Assembly: GCF_004923315.1 (NCBI RefSeq)
Contig: NZ_CP039651.1
Span: 248,001 to 312,000, forward strand
DNA from: Azospirillum sp. TSA2s
Lineage (GTDB): Bacteria > Pseudomonadota > Alphaproteobacteria > Azospirillales > Azospirillaceae
Direction of reading: 5' to 3'
DNA length: 64,000 nucleotides
Translations under genes and position numbers: made by a program
In this document: piece by piece, positions 33,647-42,155 of the stretch
Position numbering within the stretch: position 1 is the stretch's first letter
Layout: every line of letters starts with the position of its first letter
Notes under the pieces: model-generated
What the model was told of the DNA's origin: nothing
Seen by the model: the letters and a program-made list of their open reading frames with translations, nothing else
Databases searched by the model: none

Positions 33647-33956
33647 GGGCTTGCTGGCGCTGGTGAGCTCCGCACCATCCAAGTTCCCCCCTGAGTTGGT
33701 TCCATTGGATCAGGCGCTGCTGACCCATGTCGCCCTCTTCGAGCGCGATGAACGCCGGATCGCCACCATGACACCCGCCGAAGCTGAGGTGCCGATCCTC
33801 ACCGTTGGTATGGCAGGCGGCACCACGCAGGTCATCGACGGTCTGCATCGCATTCACCGCCGGCACCGCGACGGCAAGAGGGACATAGCGATGGTGTTCG
33901 TTCCTCACGCGGTCGCCCAACCCTTCATCCACCCGCGCCCCCGCCGTGGCGCGTGA
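33480..33956 (+). CDS. C2H2 zinc-finger protein with a ParB/sulfiredoxin-like segment
   Basis: 158 residues from ATG 33480. Residues 8-31 form a classical zinc finger, CPQCRRPYKTEDGLRRHLEE then RH: spacing C-X2-C-X12-H-X4-H, the canonical C2H2 pattern and unlike the C-X2-C-X9-H-X3-H of Ros/MucR. The C-terminal half contains VPILTVGMAGGTTQVIDGLH followed by RIHRRHRDGKRDIAMVFVP, close to the IDGxHR core of ParB-type and sulfiredoxin-fold domains. The combination is one I do not recognise. Its stop overlaps the next start (GTGA), so they are coupled. Confidence 0.7.
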   Translation: MLTSNLICPQCRRPYKTEDGLRRHLEERHRALVLDEDIPEITGRSFIFEDQIYDVEGLLALVSSAPSKFPPELVPLDQALLTHVALFERDERRIATMTPAEAEVPILTVGMAGGTTQVIDGLHRIHRRHRDGKRDIAMVFVPHAVAQPFIHPRPRRGA

Positions 33957-34390
33957 GCAAAGGAGACCTGTCGTTGTCCAGCTTAAACACCGAGAACGCT
34001 ATGCGTCCGTTCGAAGACGATCTGGCCGCCCTGCTGGCCGCACTGTCCGGATACGGCAGCTTCGTGCACGAGATGATCGGGGATGCAGGGGAGGGGCTGT
34101 GGGCCAACTCCGAGCGCCCTGGCCCCGAGAAGCTGTTCGCCTTCGAGGTTCAAAACGCGGCGGGCGACCGCTGGCTTGCCCTGCTCGTCTGGAAGGATCG
34201 CGCCGACGGCGGCATCACCGGCGCCCTGGTGCGTTCCGCAAACGTGCCGATCCAATACGAGGACGAGGAGGTTACGCTTGACCAGTTGGCCGTCCGGCAT
34301 CGCCTGAGCAAATCGACGAGGCCGCAGTGGGATGACGTCCTCGATCTTGCCGATGAGCTGATCGCGCCGCCGGACGCCAAAACCTCCTGA
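33953..34390 (+). CDS. Hypothetical protein of the zinc-finger operon
   Basis: 145 residues from GTG 33953, overlapping the previous stop by four bases; an in-frame ATG at 34001 is possible. Soluble and acidic: MRPFEDDLAALLAALSGYGS, FVHEMIGDAGEGLWANSERP, FAFEVQNAAGDRWLALLVWK and TRPQWDDVLDLADELIAPPD. Possible small alpha/beta fold, no motif I can name. The tight coupling to the zinc-finger gene suggests they act together. Confidence 0.65.
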   Translation: MSKGDLSLSSLNTENAMRPFEDDLAALLAALSGYGSFVHEMIGDAGEGLWANSERPGPEKLFAFEVQNAAGDRWLALLVWKDRADGGITGALVRSANVPIQYEDEEVTLDQLAVRHRLSKSTRPQWDDVLDLADELIAPPDAKTS

Positions 34391-34492
34391 ACGATGACGG
34401 ATCGGAAAGGCGATGATTTTCGCTGCCTTTCTCCGGCGCGCAGGCGCAGCCTTCTGCCGTATCGTCGTGGCTCGACACTCGGGAGCGCGCCG

Positions 34493-34873
34493 ATGAGGAA
34501 ATCCCTCGCCAACCCAATCAGCGAAGCCCACGCCCGGGGCCAAGTCACAGCACTCCTCAAGGGCACCTTTCACCGGGAGCGCCCCGCTGATGCCGAGTTG
34601 GTCCAGTACCTGTCGGCCGAGATCGCTGGGTCAATCTGGCGCCAGTACGAGATCGGCCCCTTTCAGTGGCAGGCGAAGCATCTGCGCTGGTTTCTGCGCG
34701 ATGGGACGGCAGAGCTGAGCATTGAGGACCGGCACACGTACTACCTGACCGCAGAGCGGGTGTCCCAGGCACTTGGCAAATGGGAACGGTGGGAAGAGGA
34801 TCTCGCTTCCGGGCCTTGGGCAATCCCGCCTGCAGCGCTCGTTCAGCCGGCGTTATCCCAGCCTGCTGTATAG
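34493..34873 (+). CDS. Hypothetical protein, last gene before terminator
   Basis: 126 residues from MRKSLANPISEAHARGQV at 34493; an upstream ATG at 34394 extends the frame by 33 less plausible residues. Helical, with YLSAEIAGSIWRQYEIGPFQ, WQAKHLRWFLRDGTAELSIE, RHTYYLTAERVSQALGKWER and a Pro/Ala tail. Nothing recognised. It is followed after 25 bases by a strong intrinsic terminator, so it closes the operon. Confidence 0.6.
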   Translation: MRKSLANPISEAHARGQVTALLKGTFHRERPADAELVQYLSAEIAGSIWRQYEIGPFQWQAKHLRWFLRDGTAELSIEDRHTYYLTAERVSQALGKWERWEEDLASGPWAIPPAALVQPALSQPAV

Positions 34874-34898
34874 AACCCACCCCATCCTCGCTAGACTT

Positions 34899-34931
34899 GG
34901 GCCGCTGAATCCATGCAGCGGCCCGTTTTTT
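34899..34931 (+). terminator. Rho-independent terminator
   Basis: Perfect 9-bp stem GGGCCGCTG/CAGCGGCCC with an 8-base loop, followed by G and an uninterrupted run of Ts (34926-34931). It closes the 32.9-34.9 kb gene series. Confidence 0.85.
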
Positions 34932-35044
34932 ATCGCGTGGCGAAGCTACATCTGGAATAGTGTCGGCCCAATATGCGATGTCGCATGATTAGCGACTATT
35001 TCCATAATAGTTCTTATGTGTGTTTTATTTCCACGTTGGAGGTG

Positions 35045-35566
35045 ATGGTGGCATTGCGGCTCTTTGTGTTACCGGCTCTGCTGATCGCATTGAATATTCC
35101 TCACGCGCTGGCCGACGGATACGCAAAGGAATATTTGCAGCGTGTGCGCCCAGGAATGTCTGAGGAGAGCGTTCGCAGAGTATTTTCCGAAGTACGGTGT
35201 GATGAAGTTAGAGAGCGACTGCATCAAGACCGTGTGAATGGCAAGACACAAGACCGCCTAAATTTAGAATGTGTCGCGCGTAACCTTTATTCCCCTTACA
35301 GCGTCGATTTCTCCCCGTTGTCAAAGGGGCGGAAGGCTCAGTCGATCAGGTATATTTGGATAGATGTTAGAGACGAAGATATGATTGCCGCAGAAGTCGC
35401 AGAGACCATTGGGCTACCGATGGCAAAAAAAGAATGGCAACATACGTTAGGAAAAACATACCCGTGCTGGTTCTTCGAGAATAAAGCCGTCAGAGCGCCT
35501 CTGTGTCATGATAGCGAAGATGAAGGGTATCGGGTATGGCACCTGGGTTACATAGCAAAGCGCTAG
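35045..35566 (+). CDS. Exported hypothetical protein, low-GC gene
   Basis: 173 residues from ATG 35045, which follows GGAGGTG; the frame extends 24 codons further upstream. Signal peptide MVALRLFVLPALLIALNIPH then ALADGYA. The mature part has RPGMSEESVRRVFSEVRCDE, CVARNLYSPYSVDFSPLSKG, IRYIWIDVRDEDMIAAEVAE and KTYPCWFFENKAVRAPLCHD, with four Cys that could form disulfides. The gene and its 5' flank are clearly more AT-rich than the neighbours, a sign of recent acquisition. Family unknown. Confidence 0.7.
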   Translation: MVALRLFVLPALLIALNIPHALADGYAKEYLQRVRPGMSEESVRRVFSEVRCDEVRERLHQDRVNGKTQDRLNLECVARNLYSPYSVDFSPLSKGRKAQSIRYIWIDVRDEDMIAAEVAETIGLPMAKKEWQHTLGKTYPCWFFENKAVRAPLCHDSEDEGYRVWHLGYIAKR

Positions 35567-35652
35567 ACCGGCGAAGCATGATCAAGAACGAGAACTTTGT
35601 GTGCATCGATCGACAGACCTAGCTACAGTACAGTCGCATCAGTAACCAACCT

Positions 35653-35886
35653 ATGATGGAGCACTTGATGCGCCTGTTTGGGGTTAAGGGGTTTCCAGAA
35701 AGTTCAGAGATCCCCACCGTGGTCTGGCACGTTCGGGCCATGTCGGCCGAGCGCGCAATCCAACTGGTGGAGGGGCTGCCAGACGCTGCTGGCTTGCGCC
35801 TCGTGGCTGTCGACACCGGCTGTGGCCTGCCGGTCGAAAGCGTTAGCCAAACCATGCCATGGCCCTGGCCCAACAAAGCAGCCTGA
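35653..35886 (+). CDS. Small protein, family unknown (intact copy B)
   Basis: 77 residues (72 from the second ATG at 35668). The core MRLFGVKGFPESSEIPTVVW, HVRAMSAERAIQLVEGLPD and AAGLRLVAVDTGCGLPVESV matches the truncated copy at 10655-10831, which shares MR(L/M)FG(V/L)KGFP and AAGLRL. Predicted fold is a short beta-alpha-beta unit; no motif known to me. It stands alone, convergent with dnaE2 whose stop is 13 bases away. Two copies in one window suggest a family widespread in this genome. Confidence 0.65.
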   Translation: MMEHLMRLFGVKGFPESSEIPTVVWHVRAMSAERAIQLVEGLPDAAGLRLVAVDTGCGLPVESVSQTMPWPWPNKAA

Positions 35887-35898
35887 ACCTTGGTGACG

Positions 35899-38800
35899 CT
35901 ACACCCGTGCAGGCCTGCCGGCAGGCTGCGTCGGCATCTCCTTACTTCCAACCGACCGCAGTAGGTCCGTTTGATCGACCAGTTGCTCCGCGATCAGGTG
36001 GATGACCTCGCCCTCGATCTGCACGCGGCCCTTCACCGCCAGCATGCTGGCTCCCAGGATAATGCGGCGCTGCTGCTCGAAGAGCTTCTTCCAAACGATG
36101 ATGTTGGCGATGCCGGTTTCATCCTCAATCGTCAGGAATAGCACCCCGTTGGCCGATCCCGGCCGCTGCCTGACCAGCACCAGGCCAGACACCGTCACCC
36201 TGCGTCCGTCCCGCGCGCGAGGGAGATCGGCGCAGGTGATGCTGCCCTGCCCTCGCAGGTCCTGGCGGAGGAGAGCAACAGGATGACTGCGCAGGCTCAA
36301 GCCCGTCATCGTGTAATCCTCCACCACCTCCCTGCCCTCGCTCATGGGCCTGAGGGTGACCTCCGGCTCCACCGCCTCTTGCGCAGCCCCGGCGGCCGCG
36401 AAGAGCGGCAGGGCCTCATCCCGGAGCGCCCGGATGGCCCAAGCAGCCTCTCGACGCGTAAGCCCCATACCGGCGAAGCCATCGGCGGCCGCCAGCTGGC
36501 GTAGTGCCGCGACCGGCACACCCGCCCGGCGCCACAGGTCCTCAACGTCGCCATAGGGACGATCCTCGCGGGCGGCGACGATCCCGGCGCCGGCGGCGTT
36601 GGCCAACCCTCTCACCAGCCGGAGTCCGAGGCGGACGGCCAACCTGCCCTGCCCCACCGGCTCCAGCGTGCAGTCCCAACGTGAAGCGTTGACGTCGACC
36701 GGCCGGACCTCGACACCGTGGTCGCGCGCATCCCGAACAATTTGGGCCGGCGCATAGAAGCCCATGGGCTGAGCGTTCAGGAGAGCGCAGGTGAAGACCT
36801 CAGGGTGATGGCACTTCATCCAGGAGGAGGCGTAGGCGATCAGCGCAAAGCTCGCTGCGTGGCTTTCCGGGAAACCGTATGACCCGAACCCCTCCAACTG
36901 CTTGAAGGTACCCTCGGCGAACTCCCGGCTGTAGCCGCGCGCCACCATGCCGTCGACCAGCTTACTCGAAAATTTGCTGACACCACCTGTGAGCTTGAAG
37001 GTGGCCATAGCCCGCCGCAGCTGGTCGGCCTCGCCGGGGGTGAAGCCGGCGCACTCGATAGCCACCCGCATCGCCTGCTCCTGGAAGAGCGGAACGCCAA
37101 GCGTCGATCCCAGGACCGCCCTGAGTTCCGGCGTGGGATAGTCCACCGGCTCCAGCCCCTCACGGCGGCGCAGGTAGGGGTGCACCATGTCGCCCTGGAT
37201 CGGACCGGGCCGGACGATCGCCACCTGGATGACGAGATCGTAGAAGGTCCGCGGCTTGATGCGGGGGAGCATGGCCATCTGGGCCCGGCTTTCGATCTGG
37301 AAGACGCCCAGTGTGTCGGCCCGCCGGATCATCGCGTAGGTCGCCGGGTCCTCGGCAGGGATGCCGGCCAAGTCCATGCGGATGCCCTTGTGCTCCTCCA
37401 GCAGCTCGAAGGCCCGGCGCATGCAGCCGAGCATCCCCAGCGCCAGGATGTCGACTTTCATGATCCTCAGCGCGTCGATGTCGTCCTTGTCCCATTCGAT
37501 GACCTGCCGGTCCTCCATCGCCGCGGGTTCAATGGGGACGAGTTCGTCCAGCCGATCCTGCGTGAGAACGAAACCGCCCGGGTGCTGCGACAGGTGCCTG
37601 GGCGTGCCCATCAGTTGCTGGGCAAGCTCCAGCGTCAGACGCAGACGCCGGTCTTTGAGGTTCAGGTTCAGCTCCTTCGCGTGCTGCTCCTCGACACCCT
37701 CATCCGACCAAGCCCAAATCTGCCCTGCCAGTGCCGCTGTGACGTCTTCGGTGAGCCCGAGCACCTTGCCGACGTCGCGGACGGCACCACGCGCCCTGTA
37801 CCGGGTGACCACCGCCGTCAGAGCTGCACGGTGGCGGCCGTAAGTCTCGTAGATCCACTGGATGACGATCTCACGGCGGTCGTGCTCGAAATCGACATCA
37901 ATGTCCGGCGGTTCACGGCGCTCTGCCGATACGAAGCGCTCGAAGAGCAGGTTGTGCTTTTCTGGGTCGATGCTGGTGATGCCGAGCACGTAGCAGACAG
38001 CTGAGTTGGCGGCTGACCCCCGGCCCTGGCACAGGATGCCGCGGGAACGGGCAAAGCGAACGATGCTGTGAACGGTCAGGAAATAGGGTGCGTAACCAAG
38101 CTGGTCGATCAGCCGCAGTTCATGCCTGAGCACCGCCTGCACCTTCTCAGGGGCACCATTTGGGTAGCGCTGTGCCGCCGCCTCCCAGGTCAGCCGCTCC
38201 AGCGACTGCTGCGCCGTCAGCCCCGGAATCACGACCTCCTCCGGGTATTGGTACTGCAACTCGTCCAGCCCGAACCGGCATCGCTCCACGACCTCCAGCG
38301 TCCGCGCCACCGCTTCTGGGTGCCGGGCAAAGAGGCGGGCGATTTCTGACGGAGGCTGCAAGAAGCGGTCGGCGTACCGCTCCCGCCGGAACCCAGCGCT
38401 GTCGATGGTGCAGCCCTTGCGGATGCAGGTGACGATGTCCTGCATGATGCGCCGTTCCGGCGCGTGATAGAGGACGTCGTTGGTCATCACGGTCGGCACA
38501 CGGTGGGCCGCGGCCAGTTCTGACAGCAGGTGCAGCCGCAGGACATCGCCCGGTCGCCGGCGGAGCGTCAGGGCCACGTAGCACCGGCCGGGAAAGGTAT
38601 GGCGCAGCCGCGCCAGTTGCCGGGCGCAGCGGTCGTCCGGTTCATCCGGCACCAGGATGGCCAGCAAGCCCTCGGCCCAATCGGCGACGTCCTCCCAGGA
38701 CAGATCGCAGGCCCCCTTCCCTGCCCTGCTTTTGCCGAGCGTCAGCAGACGGCAGAGCCGACCGTAGCCCGCCCGGTCCATGGGATACAGCAGCAGGGCC

Positions 38801-39054
38801 GTACCGTCAGTTAGGTCAAGCCGGCTTCCGATGACCAACCGGACGCCAGTCTGCCGCGCCGCCTCGTGGGCGCGGACGATGCCCGCCAGCGAATGCCGAT
38901 CGACGATGCCCAGCGCGGGGATTCCCAGCGCCGCCGCCCGCGAGAACAACTCCTCGCAGCTGCTGGCCCCGCGAAGAAAGCTGAAGTGGGTTGTCACCTG
39001 GAGCTCGGCGTATGTCGAGCCACCGGGATCCCGCGCCTGTTCGGCCGCGCTCAT
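35899..39054 (-). CDS. dnaE2: Error-prone DNA polymerase DnaE2 (ImuC)
   Basis: 1051 residues, family length. N-terminal PHP domain (YAELQVTTHFSFLRGASSCE, GIVDRHSLAGIVRAHEAA), polymerase core with the acidic PPDIDVDFEHDRREIVIQWI near residue 395 and MKVDILALGMLGCMRRAFEL, helix-hairpin region, and C-terminal OB fold (VSGLVLVRQRPGSANGVLFL, TIEDETGIANIIVWKKLFEQ). It performs the mutagenic extension step of ImuABC translesion synthesis after DNA damage. The start at 39054 overlaps the imuB stop as ATGA, so the longer frame to 39078 is unlikely. Third gene of the LexA-controlled operon. Confidence 0.96.
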   Translation of the reverse strand: MSAAEQARDPGGSTYAELQVTTHFSFLRGASSCEELFSRAAALGIPALGIVDRHSLAGIVRAHEAARQTGVRLVIGSRLDLTDGTALLLYPMDRAGYGRLCRLLTLGKSRAGKGACDLSWEDVADWAEGLLAILVPDEPDDRCARQLARLRHTFPGRCYVALTLRRRPGDVLRLHLLSELAAAHRVPTVMTNDVLYHAPERRIMQDIVTCIRKGCTIDSAGFRRERYADRFLQPPSEIARLFARHPEAVARTLEVVERCRFGLDELQYQYPEEVVIPGLTAQQSLERLTWEAAAQRYPNGAPEKVQAVLRHELRLIDQLGYAPYFLTVHSIVRFARSRGILCQGRGSAANSAVCYVLGITSIDPEKHNLLFERFVSAERREPPDIDVDFEHDRREIVIQWIYETYGRHRAALTAVVTRYRARGAVRDVGKVLGLTEDVTAALAGQIWAWSDEGVEEQHAKELNLNLKDRRLRLTLELAQQLMGTPRHLSQHPGGFVLTQDRLDELVPIEPAAMEDRQVIEWDKDDIDALRIMKVDILALGMLGCMRRAFELLEEHKGIRMDLAGIPAEDPATYAMIRRADTLGVFQIESRAQMAMLPRIKPRTFYDLVIQVAIVRPGPIQGDMVHPYLRRREGLEPVDYPTPELRAVLGSTLGVPLFQEQAMRVAIECAGFTPGEADQLRRAMATFKLTGGVSKFSSKLVDGMVARGYSREFAEGTFKQLEGFGSYGFPESHAASFALIAYASSWMKCHHPEVFTCALLNAQPMGFYAPAQIVRDARDHGVEVRPVDVNASRWDCTLEPVGQGRLAVRLGLRLVRGLANAAGAGIVAAREDRPYGDVEDLWRRAGVPVAALRQLAAADGFAGMGLTRREAAWAIRALRDEALPLFAAAGAAQEAVEPEVTLRPMSEGREVVEDYTMTGLSLRSHPVALLRQDLRGQGSITCADLPRARDGRRVTVSGLVLVRQRPGSANGVLFLTIEDETGIANIIVWKKLFEQQRRIILGASMLAVKGRVQIEGEVIHLIAEQLVDQTDLLRSVGSKEMPTQPAGRPARV

Positions 39055-40625
39055 CCGAACAGCCCGTGGATGAACCATCGCATCGGCCCGGTGTCCGGGG
39101 AGCCTTCCCAGGATCGGTAGAGCCAGAAGCGCTCGCCCGTATGGTCCTCGACGGCATAGTAGTCGCGCGCGGCCGCCATCTCGCGGTCACGCCGCCACCA
39201 TTCGCCATGGATTCGCTCAGGCCCATCCGCTCGCTTGATGAGCCGGCGCACGCCGCGCCAGGTGAAAGCCATCGGCGGGTGATCAGGCATCAGGGCCATC
39301 GTCTCGATCGGCTCCGGTGGCGTCAGCAGGCGTCCCGGCCGCGGCCACTTGGAGGGCCAACCGGCTGGTACCGGCGGCGCCAGGGCGGGGATGCGCGTGA
39401 CCGACCGCTCCGGTACGTCGCTCTCCACCGGTGCGCACCGGAAAACCCGGTCGTGGCCGATCCGGTTGCCCAACACATCAACCAGCCCTGCAATGGTGGC
39501 CACCTCGTCGAACGTCCCGGGATCGGTCTCCCCGGCCACCAGCCGGCCGACCTCCTCAGCCGACAATGGCTCCGCAAGCGTCGCGGTCAGAATGGCGATC
39601 TCGATGCCGAAGCCCGGATCGACGCTGTCGATGCGCTCAACAAGCAGGCGGGTGAGGTGTGGAGCTGCGCGCACCGGCTTCGCCGTGCCGACGCGGATAG
39701 CCTGCATTGTGCCGTCCACGCGGTGCCAGAGCAGGTCCAGCGTCCTGGCGCCCAGCCCATGCTGTTCCAACTGCCCACAGAGGTCCTGCACCAGCGCCGC
39801 GATGACGGCCTGGAGTGCCTCAGCCGTGCTGATAGGTTCGACCAGGCTGCGTCGTGCCTGGACAGTCTCGACCGGTACGACAGGCATGATCGGTTCGGCA
39901 ACGCGGCCGAAGACCTGATCCAGCCGCCGGCCGGGCAATGTGCCGAAACGATGGGCCAGAGGCGCACGCGGCGTTGCCTCCAGATCGCCGATGGTCTCGA
40001 AGCCCAGGCGTCGGAGTTCGACGGTCATCTCAGACCCCAGCCGGAGGGCGGCCACCGGCAACGCGGACACCACCTCCAGCCCATCGTCGATCACAGACAC
40101 TGGCCGATGGCCGAAGCGAGCGAGCGCATTGGCGGCGCCGGGCGTGCCGGCGATTGCAGCTCGCGCGGTGACGCCCATCGCGGCAAGGCGGCGGATCAGA
40201 TCGTCGAGCAACGGGCGCTCGCCACCCAGCAGGTGGCTGGCACCGGTGATGTCGATCCACAGGCCATCTGGCGGGTCCACGGCCACCATTGGGCTGTAGC
40301 GCAGCGCCCACAAGGCCAGCCTGTGCAAGCCCTCGGCATCGGAGTCAGGATCGGCGTCGGCAACCGTCAGGTCGGGCACCATCGCCCGCGCGTGCGCGAG
40401 TGGAATGCCCCGGCGTAGGCCGAGCCGATGCGCGGCGACGTCCACCGCGGTGATGACGCGCTGCGCGCCGGTCGAAGCGACGACGAAGGGCTTGTCGGCC
40501 GGCTCGTCGGCCTCAAGTGCCGAACCGGAGCCCAACCGCTCGCGCTGTCCCTTCGATGAGCGTGCCCTGACGCGAAGCCGATCCGTCGGCCAAGTGGGCA
40601 GGTAGACCGAGACGACCCTCTTCAT
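39051..40625 (-). CDS. imuB: ImuB, Y-family polymerase-like mutagenesis protein
   Basis: 524 residues from MKRVVSVYLPTWPTDRLRVR at 40625. Y-family fold without the full set of catalytic acidic residues, as is usual for ImuB: FVVASTGAQRVITAVDVAAH, GLWIDITGASHLLGGERPLL, AIAGTPGAANALARFGHRPV, then the little finger and the C-terminal region that contacts the sliding clamp and DnaE2 in other species. It recruits DnaE2 to the clamp. The gene overlaps imuA by 113 bases and dnaE2 by 4. No internal defect. Confidence 0.94.
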   Translation of the reverse strand: MKRVVSVYLPTWPTDRLRVRARSSKGQRERLGSGSALEADEPADKPFVVASTGAQRVITAVDVAAHRLGLRRGIPLAHARAMVPDLTVADADPDSDAEGLHRLALWALRYSPMVAVDPPDGLWIDITGASHLLGGERPLLDDLIRRLAAMGVTARAAIAGTPGAANALARFGHRPVSVIDDGLEVVSALPVAALRLGSEMTVELRRLGFETIGDLEATPRAPLAHRFGTLPGRRLDQVFGRVAEPIMPVVPVETVQARRSLVEPISTAEALQAVIAALVQDLCGQLEQHGLGARTLDLLWHRVDGTMQAIRVGTAKPVRAAPHLTRLLVERIDSVDPGFGIEIAILTATLAEPLSAEEVGRLVAGETDPGTFDEVATIAGLVDVLGNRIGHDRVFRCAPVESDVPERSVTRIPALAPPVPAGWPSKWPRPGRLLTPPEPIETMALMPDHPPMAFTWRGVRRLIKRADGPERIHGEWWRRDREMAAARDYYAVEDHTGERFWLYRSWEGSPDTGPMRWFIHGLFG

Positions 40626-41310
40626 CGCAGCCCTCAATGTCCCACTCACCTGCCACGCCCCCACGGCACCGCACCAGTTCCACCCGCCATCGCCTGCGGC
40701 CTATCCCTGGCGCTGGCAGTGGGCTGGACGGCAGGGCTGAGACCCGCCAACGGGTGACGGCAGCCGTCGGCTGGCCGATCTCGGCGGAAGCGGCGGCCGG
40801 GCTGCGCCATCGGCGCAGGATGATGGCTGTGACGCCGGAGTGCTCGGCGGCGATTTGCATGCGCCTGGACGCCACCATGGGGAGCTTGGCCAGTTCACCG
40901 ACCACGGCCGTGAGCCCGCGGTGGCGCAGCCCTTCCTCCACCAGCAGAGGCAGCGTCTTTTCATCCGGCGCCTCGGCATAAATGACCCGGTTTGGATCCA
41001 GCCCGACTTGGCAGAGCGCCGGGGCGTACAGGTCCGACGCCCGCAGGCACCAGAGCACCGGCCCGGTCATTCTGGCCAGGATGCCCGCGGCGAACAGGGT
41101 GGCCGCCGCGGCGTGGATCACGCCCAGGTCACCTCCCTCGGCCACCTCGTGGACGGCCCCCAACGCCAGCCCGCCACCTGGCAGCCGACCGTCGACCTCG
41201 CTGATGCCGAAGGGCAGCACGCGCACCGTGCGCCGTCCGCCAATCTCCAGCTGATGGATGCGGTTGCGCAGGTCTTGTAGGGCGATGCTTGGGCGCGGCT
41301 CAGGATGCAT
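40513..41310 (-). CDS. imuA: ImuA, RecA-like SOS mutagenesis protein
   Basis: 265 residues. RecA/SulA-like fold: VRVLPFGISEVDGRLPGGGL, ALGAVHEVAEGGDLGVIHAA, PVLWCLRASDLYAPALCQVG, VIYAEAPDEKTLPLLVEEGL and the C-terminal RWRVELVRCRGGVAGEWDIE typical of alphaproteobacterial ImuA. It lacks a clear Walker A, as ImuA proteins usually do. It supports ImuB/DnaE2-dependent mutagenesis. First gene of the cassette, with a perfect LexA box 30 bases upstream of the ATG at 41310. Confidence 0.93.
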   Translation of the reverse strand: MHPEPRPSIALQDLRNRIHQLEIGGRRTVRVLPFGISEVDGRLPGGGLALGAVHEVAEGGDLGVIHAAAATLFAAGILARMTGPVLWCLRASDLYAPALCQVGLDPNRVIYAEAPDEKTLPLLVEEGLRHRGLTAVVGELAKLPMVASRRMQIAAEHSGVTAIILRRWRSPAAASAEIGQPTAAVTRWRVSALPSSPLPAPGIGRRRWRVELVRCRGGVAGEWDIEGCDEEGRLGLPAHLADGSASRQGTLIEGTARAVGLRFGT

Positions 41311-41339
41311 GTCTCTTGAGACAGAGAGAGAAGGATTAT

Positions 41340-41354
41340 GTTCCCTTTTTGTTC
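41340..41354 (-). promoter_or_regulatory. LexA (SOS) box of the imuA-imuB-dnaE2 operon
   Basis: GTTC-N7-GTTC (bases 41340-41343 and 41351-41354), the direct-repeat LexA site of Alphaproteobacteria, 29 bases upstream of the imuA start codon. The position is right for repression at the promoter and predicts DNA-damage induction of all three genes. Confidence 0.9.
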
Positions 41355-41545
41355 TCCAAAAACAGGAGCACTGTCAAGCTTTGGTTTTTGGCCTTCGGCT
41401 TCAGGTTGCCAGACGCTACCCATCACGCTAAAGCGCGGCGCTATGTCGCACAGCATATGTCCTTGTCGAGGAAGTATGTGATGGGGTTTGCGGCGTGCAC
41501 GATGTGTCGGCCCCAATTTGGCAAAATGATAAGACGAGATAGCAA

Positions 41546-42052
41546 ATGAACTTTCTAGCGTCGGTCTGCGGCAACAGTGTCGGGAGCGGCATCCTCGCGA
41601 ACTTGCTGACTTATCTGCTCAGTGCCCTGTCAGTCCCCCTGTTAGGCATGCTGCTGGCTTGGTGGAGGGGCCGCAGCGGAAGCACTTCGAATACCACTTC
41701 GCCCACGGTTCCGGCTCCGACTCCAGCCGTGACGTGGCCTCTTTTGGGCTCGTTCATGCTCTATGTGTTCGGGCTGGCCATTCTCATGGTAGGGCTGCCG
41801 GAAATCGGCATGGGCGGCGAGCAGTGGATAAACCTGTTCGTCGCCACGATCGTCGTAAACCCGCTGTTCCTGGTGGTATCGGTATCTCTGCCCCGGATAG
41901 GATCATGGACGCGCCGCCTGCTGGGCAACACCAAGGCAGACAATGTCGCGGGTGGCCTTGTCCTGAACTGGCTTGGGAACGTATTTACCATCGCCGCTGG
42001 CGCTGTTGCGCTTTCGATCATCCTGGGCATTGCTAAGATCTTCAACGTCTAA
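41546..42052 (+). CDS. Hypothetical membrane protein, four predicted segments
   Basis: 168 residues from ATG 41546. Membrane segments: ILANLLTYLLSALSVPLLGM with LLAWW, LLGSFMLYVFGLAILMVGLP, INLFVATIVVNPLFLVVSVS and VLNWLGNVFTIAAGAVALSI. Between the first and second is a Ser/Thr/Pro-rich loop (SGSTSNTTSPTVPAPTPAV). No family recognised. It is divergent from imuA, sharing a 235-base intergenic region with the LexA box, though the box sits on the imuA side. Confidence 0.7.
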   Translation: MNFLASVCGNSVGSGILANLLTYLLSALSVPLLGMLLAWWRGRSGSTSNTTSPTVPAPTPAVTWPLLGSFMLYVFGLAILMVGLPEIGMGGEQWINLFVATIVVNPLFLVVSVSLPRIGSWTRRLLGNTKADNVAGGLVLNWLGNVFTIAAGAVALSIILGIAKIFNV

Positions 42053-42155
42053 CGGCGCTGTTTACCCCACTTCTCGATTGTATCAAGGGCCCTTCGATTA
42101 GCCCACGCGTTGGGATCAGGTTCGCCTTAGCAGACACTAAGCGTACCTGATTCCC

